Of a stretch of DNA of 40,503 nt, positions 9,266 to 15,977 are shown piece after piece (positions within the stretch are counted from its first letter, which is position 1; each line of letters opens with the position of its first letter). The notes below the pieces were generated by a model. The model was not told the DNA's origin. It searched no databases and saw only the letters and a list, made by a program, of their open reading frames with translations. The position numbers were made by a program, and so were the translations under genes. Source of the stretch: an uncultured Mucilaginibacter sp. Its GTDB lineage: Bacteria; Bacteroidota; Bacteroidia; Sphingobacteriales; Sphingobacteriaceae. The stretch covers positions 1 through 40,503 of the forward strand of contig NZ_CAMLOV010000032.1 of the NCBI RefSeq assembly GCF_946481715.1, given 5' to 3'.

Positions 9266-9865
9266 ATGTTACTTAATCGATTTCTGCCGATCTGCTTTGC
9301 AATCGTTTTTACCCTTGCAAGTTGTCAAAAGGACTATAGCAAAGCCGATTTAAAAGGGCTTGCATCTCAAACATCCATCAATTTCATACCAGCGAAAACT
9401 TCAGCTGAATTATTGAGTTTAAGAAATCAAAAATCGGCAAACATTATCCGGACACTGGAGGACTTCGACGCTGCCGTACTATCCCGGAGCACTCCGCTGT
9501 CAAAGTTGTCCAGTGATCAAATACTTGATTTCAAAAACAGCCTTACAATTAAACCGGGTACCGGGATCGTAAGCCTTCAATACAGTGTACTGAAATCCGC
9601 TTTATCTTATGATGACTTCGCAGGTGTGATGGTATTTTTCGGCATAGACATCAAACAGGGTTATTGGGGCTTAAGCAATGATCCTGTAATCCAGGCTAAA
9701 CTCAGGCTGTCAAATAACATGATCAATTCTACGAATTCAGTTGATAACAGTGAACATGAAAGTTTAGTAGGAGGAGTTGCTGGAATGGATTATATCTGTC
9801 AGATGACAACTTCCGGAATGTCGTGCATAAGGCACAAAGGTTCCCTGTGTGACGGTTGTAATTAA
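9266..9865 (+). CDS. Four-cysteine-tailed lipoprotein, paralogue 2 of 3
   Basis: This 199-residue paralogue of the flanking genes has a lipoprotein signal ending at Cys20 (FTLASC). The core motifs are NFIPAKTSAEL, TPLSKLS, YDDF and GYWGLSNDPVIQAKL, and the tail has cysteines at 178, 187, 195 and 198 with one residue after the last. It is the most diverged of the three: the core has more substitutions, and the tail spacing is C-x8-C-x7-C-x2-C. The ATG at 9266 was chosen over the TTG at 9257 because it gives a normal short lipoprotein n-region (MLLNRF). A VGG motif before the tail resembles a double-glycine leader but is absent from both siblings. Its function is unknown. Confidence 0.82.
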   Translation: MLLNRFLPICFAIVFTLASCQKDYSKADLKGLASQTSINFIPAKTSAELLSLRNQKSANIIRTLEDFDAAVLSRSTPLSKLSSDQILDFKNSLTIKPGTGIVSLQYSVLKSALSYDDFAGVMVFFGIDIKQGYWGLSNDPVIQAKLRLSNNMINSTNSVDNSEHESLVGGVAGMDYICQMTTSGMSCIRHKGSLCDGCN

Positions 9866-9891
9866 AAATCAAACAATTAAATTAAAATAAA

Positions 9892-10485
9892 ATGAAAAAA
9901 ATCTGGACAATCCGATTATCAGTATTCAGCTTCGCATTAGCAGTACTATTTGTAAGCTGCCAAAAAGAAAATTCAAGTAACGGCTTGAAAACAATCGATG
10001 ACAAACCGGCTATTAATTTCACACCGGCAAAAACATCGGCAGAACTTTTGGCATTGAGAGCGCAAAAGTCTGCAAACCTTGTCCGTACGCTGGAGGACTT
10101 TGACAAGGTGGCGTCTTCGAAAACTACACCATTACGTAAATTATCGCCCACACAGTTAGCTGATTTTAGGAAAAGCTTAGTGGTAAGAGAAGGCGTAGGA
10201 GTAGTGAGCCTTTATTACGGCGATCTGAAGGAAACCCTCTCCTATGATGACTTTTCAACCGTATTAGCTTTATTTGGCTTAGACGTTAAAGAAGGGTATT
10301 GGGGCCTCAGTAACGATCCGGCGATTCAATCAAAGCTTGTTACGGGCAATACCCAAATCAATGCGGTTGATAATGGAGTTAATTCGGTCGCGCCTGTTGA
10401 AGACCACTCAGGATATCTCTGTTCTGCACTTCTTTTGCATACTTGTAAAAAAGCTGCCAACAGCATCTGTTTGTCAGGCTGCTAA
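9892..10485 (+). CDS. Four-cysteine-tailed lipoprotein, paralogue 3 of 3
   Basis: The product has 197 residues. A lipoprotein signal ends near residue 23 (LFVSC) and the core (NFTPAKTSAEL, TPLRKLS, SYDDF, GYWGLSNDPAIQSKL) is closest to paralogue 1. The tail has cysteines at 177, 185, 193 and 197, ending on CLSGC as in paralogue 1 (CMSGC). The gap from paralogue 2 is 26 A-rich bases. A strong terminator follows 21 bases after the stop, closing the operon that starts at 7029. The invariant core with drifting tails suggests duplication followed by tail diversification, as seen in secreted peptides or surface antigens. The family remains unidentified. Confidence 0.85.
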   Translation: MKKIWTIRLSVFSFALAVLFVSCQKENSSNGLKTIDDKPAINFTPAKTSAELLALRAQKSANLVRTLEDFDKVASSKTTPLRKLSPTQLADFRKSLVVREGVGVVSLYYGDLKETLSYDDFSTVLALFGLDVKEGYWGLSNDPAIQSKLVTGNTQINAVDNGVNSVAPVEDHSGYLCSALLLHTCKKAANSICLSGC

Positions 10486-10506
10486 TTAATCAAACATTTC
10501 CACTCT

Positions 10507-10543
10507 AAAGGCCATCTTAACTTTGTTAAGGCGGCCTTTTTTT
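10507..10543 (+). terminator. Rho-independent terminator of the TlpA/lipoprotein operon
   Basis: The outer stem pairs aaaggcc (10507-10513) with ggccttt (10533-10539), and the inner stem pairs cttaac with gttaag around a ttt loop. A run of seven T (10537-10543) follows. It begins 21 bases after the last paralogue's stop codon and separates the operon from the next lipoprotein gene. Confidence 0.85.
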
Positions 10544-10637
10544 GCTGATTACTTTACATCATATAGCTATTTTATTTTCAGAATCATTTTTCGGCTGCGG
10601 GTTTTTTTTGCTTAATTAGGGCTGCTAAACCATACAC

Positions 10638-11777
10638 ATGAAATTACTTTACACCGCATCTTTTATATTACTGTTATCTGCCTGTAAACCAACCCCAAAG
10701 TTAGAACTCACTATTAAAGCTGATGGCGTTGCCAACGGTACGGTACAGTTAAAGCAAGCCAACGAGTTAACCTTTAACGAAGGGTTGAAGAACGGGGAGT
10801 TGACAAAAGCCATGCAATTGCAGTCGCCCGGTTACTATAGTTTAAGCATTATTGATAACGATAAACCCATTACCTCTAAAATAGCCTATGATATTTACCT
10901 GGAGAATGGCACGTACACCATTCAGCCGGATAAGAACGACCCTGATGCTTACCCGGTGATCACTACCAACTCGGCAACACAAAAAGAATTAACAGATTAT
11001 TATACGCTTGCCCATAAAAAAGCGGCGGCTTTAGATAAACAGATAGGTGCCGCCATACGTTACCTGGAAACGAAGGAAGTTGCGGCTATGTCAAAATCCG
11101 CCCGGGCCGAGATGTACACCCGCACCCGCGCGTTGCAAAAAAAGCGCAGGGATATGGATTTGGCCATACTTAAAGAGTACACCGAAAAATACCCAAAATC
11201 AAAAATTGGCGCCCACCTGATGGCGCAGCAATACTACCCCGAAAACCCGGTGGCTTATAACGAGATTTTCCAAAAATTCCCGGATGAGGTGAAGATGAGC
11301 GATGATGGCTTAAAGATAAGCAATAAGCTTACGCCCCTGCTTAGCCAGTTTGCCGGCGCGGCAGCACCGGATATTGCCGGCAATACGCCCGATGGCAAAC
11401 CATTCAATAAATCGGCCATAAACAAACAAGTTATTTTGGTTGAGTTTTGGAAACCGAGCAACGAGGTGAGCCAGCTTATGCATCAGCAACTGGTAAAAGG
11501 CATTATTTTAACCCCTGCCGATGAGAAAAAACTCGGAGTAGTTACTGTGGCTATTGATGATAAAACCGATGTCTGGTTAAACGCCATCAAAAAAGACAAT
11601 AAGCCATGGCAACAGCTAAACGATGGCAAAGGCGACCAATCGCCAAACGTAGCCAAATGGGAGATAAAAACCCTGCCTATGTTCTTTTTGGTTGATAAAG
11701 ACTGGAAGATGATAAAATCGAACGTTCCTTTTAACGAGATAGATACAGAGGTGCATGAATACCTGCACAAAAAGTAA
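10638..11777 (+). CDS. TlpA-like lipoprotein lacking the CxxC active site
   Basis: The 379-residue product has a lipoprotein signal ending at Cys16 (LLSAC). Its beta-rich N-terminus (about 20-105) resembles DUF4369, a charged helical middle covers about 110-235, and a thioredoxin-like C-terminal domain covers about 240-379. The usual WASWCxxC is replaced by EFWKPSNEV (269-277). The cis-proline motif TLPMFFLV is kept, and apart from the lipid-anchor Cys there is no cysteine in the protein. It cannot do dithiol chemistry and is probably a structural or binding derivative. It lies just after the TlpA/lipoprotein operon but behind that operon's terminator, and its base composition matches the housekeeping genes better, so it is probably transcribed separately. 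It converges on the pdeM-like gene. Confidence 0.82.
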   Translation: MKLLYTASFILLLSACKPTPKLELTIKADGVANGTVQLKQANELTFNEGLKNGELTKAMQLQSPGYYSLSIIDNDKPITSKIAYDIYLENGTYTIQPDKNDPDAYPVITTNSATQKELTDYYTLAHKKAAALDKQIGAAIRYLETKEVAAMSKSARAEMYTRTRALQKKRRDMDLAILKEYTEKYPKSKIGAHLMAQQYYPENPVAYNEIFQKFPDEVKMSDDGLKISNKLTPLLSQFAGAAAPDIAGNTPDGKPFNKSAINKQVILVEFWKPSNEVSQLMHQQLVKGIILTPADEKKLGVVTVAIDDKTDVWLNAIKKDNKPWQQLNDGKGDQSPNVAKWEIKTLPMFFLVDKDWKMIKSNVPFNEIDTEVHEYLHKK

Positions 11778-11786
11778 GTATTGAAT

Positions 11787-11843
11787 GGTGAGCAGTGAGT
11801 GGTTAAAATAGTGGCTGTTTGTGCCGAAACACAAGCCACTCAC
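11787..11843. repeat. Intergenic repeat and hairpin between convergent genes
   Basis: Direct copies related to ggtgagcagtgagtgg start at 11787; close relatives occur at 12550-12565 and 36754-36776. In addition gtgagtgg (11795-11802) is inverted as ccactcac (11836-11843), with a second inner pairing gtggc/gccac. Lying between two convergent genes, the hairpin could act as a weak bidirectional terminator. Its right arm touches the stop codon of the minus-strand gene. Confidence 0.5.
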
Positions 11844-12508
11844 TAATTTATCGCTATCACCTTATCTTTCAGCACGCCGAAAATATTATCATTCTTCAAA
11901 CTGCGGATGGCAACCTTGCCGGTAAACTTGCCAAAGGATGGCAGTATGGCCTGGTTTTTCCCGAAGGCAAAACAGGGCAGGGTAATGCTTTGCCTGCCAC
12001 GCCCTACCAGGCTAACACCGGGGTGTATATGCCCGCATAAGACATAACCGCCTTCGGCTCTAACCGTGGGGTCGGCGAGCGGGTGGTGCAGCATCAGGAA
12101 GGGGCCAACGCTTAGCTCTTCCGTCAGTACAATATCCAGTGCGAGGTAATGCTTATCGTGGATGATATCGTGGTTGCCCTTTACCAGTACAATTTGCAGT
12201 TTAGGGAATTGCTTACGCCACATTACAAACCAGTCCCAGTCGGCATTCAGGTCGCTGTGGAAGAGGTCGCCCAGGAAGATGATCTTTTCGGGGCGGTGCT
12301 CGGCAATCAGGTCGGATAGCATCGCCAGGTCATCCTGCTCCATATCCCTCGGGATGGCGATACCCGCCTTGCGGAAATGCCCCACCTTACCTAAGTGCAC
12401 ATCGGCTGCAATCAATGCCTTCTCCTGTTTCCAGTAAATGGCTTTCTGCGGCAGCAATAAAAAATCCTGATCTAAAAAATTAAAAGGGGTGCCCGCACTC
12501 ATCGTCAT
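11843..12508 (-). CDS. pdeM: Metallophosphoesterase, probable ligase-associated DNA damage response endonuclease PdeM
   Basis: The 221-residue protein is a calcineurin-like phosphoesterase with the metal-binding blocks ADVHLGK, FLGDLFHSD, VKGNHD and CGHIHPG in order. The KAIYWKQEKALIAADVHLGK start and overall size match the PdeM family, which bacteria often encode beside a DNA ligase/helicase/exonuclease module. No such partner is present here, so the name rests on sequence pattern. The frame is open up to 12586, but that extension runs through low-complexity intergenic repeat sequence, so the start was put at the ATG at 12508 (12502 is also possible). The gene is followed closely by a convergent lipoprotein gene. 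Confidence 0.82.
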   Translation of the reverse strand: MTMSAGTPFNFLDQDFLLLPQKAIYWKQEKALIAADVHLGKVGHFRKAGIAIPRDMEQDDLAMLSDLIAEHRPEKIIFLGDLFHSDLNADWDWFVMWRKQFPKLQIVLVKGNHDIIHDKHYLALDIVLTEELSVGPFLMLHHPLADPTVRAEGGYVLCGHIHPGVSLVGRGRQSITLPCFAFGKNQAILPSFGKFTGKVAIRSLKNDNIFGVLKDKVIAIN

Positions 12509-12586
12509 AACAGTAGCAAAGATAAGGATTGGTTTGGTGAGTGGAAAATGGTGAGCGGCGCGTGGCGAATTTGCCTCCAATAACAT

Positions 12587-12757
12587 AATAATCTTCAGGA
12601 AATGAAAACCACCTTTTTTTGTTAGAAAACCACAGATTTTTAAAGATTTTTAACGGTTTTTTAAGGTTTTAATCTCACTAAAGTACTTGTTTTAATAAAA
12701 AGAAAAACCCGGCTCATCGCCGGGCTCCCCAAATTTATAATCACTTAAACTTTCAAA
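12587..12757. other. Gap between htrA and pdeM: AT-rich repeat and terminator
   Basis: This stretch holds no gene. It contains an AT-rich segment built from variants of agatttttaa (about 12638-12672), resembling other short-period repeats in the window, and the htrA terminator at 12703-12727. No promoter was convincingly located for the minus-strand pdeM-like gene. Confidence 0.5.
12703..12727 (-). terminator. Rho-independent terminator of htrA
   Basis: On the minus strand the sequence reads agcccggc, loop gatga, gccgggttttt. This is a GC-rich stem followed by T residues about 30 bases after the htrA stop codon. Confidence 0.75.
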
Positions 12758-14296
12758 TTATTGTATCTCGAACACGTTGCTGAAGCTGCCACCGTTAGGG
12801 TAGTACCCGGTGATGATCAGCCTGCCGTTCTTCAGGTTGGTTATCACGTTATCCATGTCGTCAACGCTGTTTATAGGCTGCTTGTTTATAGAGGTAATAA
12901 CCGAACCCACAGGGATCTCAGTATCATCAAATATACCGCCTGCACGTACCTGGGTCACCAGCACACCAGAGTTCACATGGAACTTGGTTTTTTGTGCCTG
13001 AGTTAACGGCTGGAAGCTTGCACCCAATTTGTTAAACAACTCTGCTGCCGATTTAGAAAGCGCTGCTGTTTTAGCGGCAGGTGCTTCTGCTTTAAGCGTA
13101 ACATCAAAGTTCTTTTCGGTACCGTTACGTAAAACGGTGATCTTGATGTTGTCGCCGGGTTGTAAACGTGCTACGCGCTCCTGCAGGTCAGATGATTCGT
13201 AAACAGTGTTGCCTTCTACCTTGGTGATGATATCGCCGGGTTGGATACCTGCTTTCTCGGCACCACCGCCTTCAACTAAAGAGTTCACATACAGCCCGTT
13301 AGTTTTGTCTGTTTTTAAGCCTTGTGCAGCTTCAGGATCGCTCAGGTCGGCAAAGCTGATACCGATGTAACCACGTTTAACCGAACCGAATTTTTTGATA
13401 TCATTCAAAACCTTCTTAGCCAAATTCACCGGAATAGCAAAGCCGTAACCCTCGTAAGAACCTGTGTGCGAAGCAATAGCGGCGTTAATACCGATCAGTT
13501 CGCCGGCAGTATTTACCAATGCGCCACCACTGTTGCCAGGATTAATAGCAGCATCCGTTTGTATAAACGACTCGATACCTTTACGCAAAGTTGGTGTTTG
13601 CTGGGTAACCGGGCCAAAAGGATTTTGATCCTGGTCCTCATCATCATCTTTACCAATGATGTTTATGCTACGGCCTTTAGCACTCACAATACCCGCAGTA
13701 ACCGTTGATGTTAATTTAAAAGGGTTACCAACTGCTAATACCCATTCGCCAACGCGCACAGCATCCGAGTTGCCCAATTTTACAATTGGCAGGTTGGTTG
13801 CGTTAATTTTAATCAGGGCAAGGTCGGTGTTAGGGTCGGTACCTATCACCTTTGCCTCAAACTGGCGGTGATCGTTAGTAACGATGGTGATTTTCTCAGC
13901 TTTTGCTACCACGTGGTTGTTGGTAACAATGTAGCCGTCAGGAGAGATAATTACACCCGAGCCTGATGCCATTTGCGGCCCCTGCGGGCGCATACGCTGG
14001 CCAAACATTTGCCCAAACATTTGCTCAAACTGATCCTGATTGCCGCTGCTTTTTGCAGCGTAAGTAGTACGGATATAAACTACCGCCGGAGTAACCTCCG
14101 CGGCGGCCTGGGTAAAATCCGCAGCGCCGGCCGATGATACCATGGGTGCATTAGAACGGTTGCTGGCAAAATAAACCTTTTGCTTGTCTTCGAAACTCAT
14201 GCCCTGGTCGTATTTGTTTTCGGCAAACTTGTATACGCCTAAGGCTAAAGCACCGCCCGCAAAGGCGGTTAATAGTGTTAAACCAAACTTTTTCAT
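12758..14296 (-). CDS. HtrA/DegP-type periplasmic serine protease with two PDZ domains
   Basis: The 512-residue protein has an N-terminal hydrophobic segment (about 4-21) that exports or anchors it. A trypsin-like domain (about 60-300) carries the triad His128 (TNNHVV), Asp158 (NTDLAL) and Ser256 (NPGNSGGA). Two PDZ domains follow (about 310-400 and 425-510), the first with the GYIGISF and AGIQPGDIITKVEG motifs. Such proteases degrade or refold misfolded envelope proteins. A Gln/Met-rich LA-loop region (about 85-108) and an acidic KDDDEDQDQN loop at 216-225 are notable. It is monocistronic, with a promoter element at 14341-14348 and a terminator downstream. Confidence 0.95.
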   Translation of the reverse strand: MKKFGLTLLTAFAGGALALGVYKFAENKYDQGMSFEDKQKVYFASNRSNAPMVSSAGAADFTQAAAEVTPAVVYIRTTYAAKSSGNQDQFEQMFGQMFGQRMRPQGPQMASGSGVIISPDGYIVTNNHVVAKAEKITIVTNDHRQFEAKVIGTDPNTDLALIKINATNLPIVKLGNSDAVRVGEWVLAVGNPFKLTSTVTAGIVSAKGRSINIIGKDDDEDQDQNPFGPVTQQTPTLRKGIESFIQTDAAINPGNSGGALVNTAGELIGINAAIASHTGSYEGYGFAIPVNLAKKVLNDIKKFGSVKRGYIGISFADLSDPEAAQGLKTDKTNGLYVNSLVEGGGAEKAGIQPGDIITKVEGNTVYESSDLQERVARLQPGDNIKITVLRNGTEKNFDVTLKAEAPAAKTAALSKSAAELFNKLGASFQPLTQAQKTKFHVNSGVLVTQVRAGGIFDDTEIPVGSVITSINKQPINSVDDMDNVITNLKNGRLIITGYYPNGGSFSNVFEIQ

Positions 14297-14340
14297 ATTT
14301 ATTCAATTCTCTTTTATGTTTACGGTTATATACCGGTAGT

Positions 14341-14348
14341 CAAATTTA
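14341..14348 (-). promoter_or_regulatory. -7 promoter element (TAAATTTG) for htrA
   Basis: The minus strand reads TAAATTTG, matching TAnnTTTG, 44 bases before the htrA ATG. The flanking gap to dapF holds no other recognisable element. Confidence 0.45.
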
Positions 14349-14485
14349 ATACCATATAGACGATATAAACAATGATAAGTTATGTGCAATTTTGTTAAAA
14401 ATTGTTAAATTAAAATTAACATGCACAAACATTTGTTACGCATGTTTTCTTATCAAAGCAGAAGCCAATAATTAATATTTTTTAA

Positions 14486-15271
14486 GTGAATATAAAGTTT
14501 TATAAATACCAGGGGGCAGGAAACGATTTTATTTTGATTGACAACCGGGAAGGTGTTGTAAATCAATTAAATAAGGAAACTGTTGCCAAATTATGCGACC
14601 GCCGCTTCGGCATCGGCGGCGATGGATTGATGCTGCTGGAAAACCTAACAGGTTACGATTTTAAAATGGTGTACTATAATGCCGACGGTAACGAAGGTAG
14701 CATGTGCGGAAATGGCGGCCGTTGTATAGTATCCTTTGCCAAACATCTCGGTATCATTAACGATGTGACAAAATTTCTCGCAACAGACGGTCCGCATTAT
14801 GCCAAAATTTCAGAAGATGGCAATTGGGTGAGCCTGCAAATGATAGATGTGGCCGATATTACTAAAGATGGCGACGCTTATGTGCTAAACACAGGCTCGC
14901 CCCACTATGTAAAACTCGCATCGAACCTCGAGGTAAAAGATGTATATAACGAGGGGTACGCTATCCGCAATAACCCCACTTACAAAGCCGACGGCATTAA
15001 TGTAAACTTTACCCAAAAAGAGGGCGACGGCTATTTTGTACGCACCTTCGAACGGGGGGTAGAAAACGAAACCTATGCCTGCGGCACCGGTGTTACTGCT
15101 GTTGCATTGGCCATGGCCAAACACAACGGGCAATTTGGCACCATTAATACACCTATAAAAGTACTGGGCGGCAACCTTAATATCCGTTTTGATAACGATG
15201 GCGAAAAATTCAGCAATATCTTTTTAGAGGGGCCTGCGGAGTTGGTGTTTGAGGGGGAAATAGAAATTTAG
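14486..15271 (+). CDS. dapF: Diaminopimelate epimerase
   Basis: The 261-residue enzyme converts LL- to meso-diaminopimelate for lysine and peptidoglycan synthesis in the cytoplasm. Its two catalytic cysteines lie in GSMCGNGGRC (Cys74) and YACGTGVT (Cys199), and the N-terminal KYQGAGNDFILIDN motif is diagnostic. The length is slightly below the usual 270-280 but all blocks are present. Translation starts at GTG (14486), the only start that keeps the conserved FYKYQGAGNDF beginning. It is divergent from htrA, and a small exported-protein gene follows after 27 bases. Confidence 0.97.
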   Translation: MNIKFYKYQGAGNDFILIDNREGVVNQLNKETVAKLCDRRFGIGGDGLMLLENLTGYDFKMVYYNADGNEGSMCGNGGRCIVSFAKHLGIINDVTKFLATDGPHYAKISEDGNWVSLQMIDVADITKDGDAYVLNTGSPHYVKLASNLEVKDVYNEGYAIRNNPTYKADGINVNFTQKEGDGYFVRTFERGVENETYACGTGVTAVALAMAKHNGQFGTINTPIKVLGGNLNIRFDNDGEKFSNIFLEGPAELVFEGEIEI

Positions 15272-15298
15272 TTTATCTTTAGTGCTATAAACTAATCT

Positions 15299-15874
15299 AT
15301 GCGCGCACAATTTTCTTTCTTTTTTGCTTTCACCCTATTCTGTTCTGTTGCCAACGCTCAAAAGGTAAAGCCGTTATTTAGTGCCATTACTGATGTTATT
15401 TATGAAACCAACTCTCAAAACAAAGCCGTAATAAAGAACATTGTTGAGGTAAACTCCCAGGGTGTAGTACACTACCGGTCAGTTTGGTATAATGGCATAG
15501 CCGACACTACTTATCAGCTACAAGACACCACTATAAACAAACTAAATAAATTCTTTAACGGTACTAAGCCACTAACCGGCTACATGCTTACCGATAAACT
15601 GAAGCCAGGCCACCATTTTGGCGGCGATTTAGAGTACGTGAGTTATACCGATACCAGGAACAAAACCGATAGCTTTATTTTGGTAACGCCATTTTTAATT
15701 CCAGCCCTTAACGATGTACTTGGAGAGATTGACATTATGCCCTCTAAAATAGCTTATAAAGGAAAGGCTATAACAAATCCGCCGCTATCAAAGCAAATAA
15801 AGATTACGGAATCACGTTGCAGCTATATTCCTAAAATAGAAGAGCCACCCACAGTTATGGAGCTTAAAAATTAG
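15299..15874 (+). CDS. Secreted protein of unknown function
   Basis: The 191-residue product has a clear signal peptide (about 1-20, cleavage after VANA). The mature part is mixed polar sequence without cysteine pairs or recognised motifs; a beta-rich fold looks likely. The family was not recognised. A TATCTTTA sequence at 15274-15281, one base from the promoter consensus, lies just before the start, so the gene may have its own promoter although it follows dapF by only 27 bases. Confidence 0.75.
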   Translation: MRAQFSFFFAFTLFCSVANAQKVKPLFSAITDVIYETNSQNKAVIKNIVEVNSQGVVHYRSVWYNGIADTTYQLQDTTINKLNKFFNGTKPLTGYMLTDKLKPGHHFGGDLEYVSYTDTRNKTDSFILVTPFLIPALNDVLGEIDIMPSKIAYKGKAITNPPLSKQIKITESRCSYIPKIEEPPTVMELKN

Positions 15875-15924
15875 CCTGTTAATAATTATTGCAAAAAATC
15901 CTTTCACTTCCCCTAAATTCTCTT

Positions 15925-15932
15925 TACGTTTG
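15925..15932 (+). promoter_or_regulatory. -7 promoter element (TACGTTTG) for the SNF2 gene
   Basis: TACGTTTG matches TAnnTTTG and lies 45 bases before the ATG at 15978, in a 103-base gap that contains no gene. Confidence 0.45.
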
Positions 15933-15977
15933 AATTTTTTGTTGATGTAGCTTTCATTAATTTTTTACCTGAAATTG

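Noticed and set aside
9770..9865. VGG motif before the tail of paralogue 2 read as a double-glycine leader
   Set aside because: The two sibling proteins lack it, and all three have lipoprotein signals, which would not be exported by a peptidase-containing ABC transporter. No such transporter is nearby.
12509..12586. N-terminal extension of the pdeM-like gene
   Set aside because: It runs through dispersed low-complexity repeat sequence and does not resemble the family; the ATG at 12508 gives a normal start.
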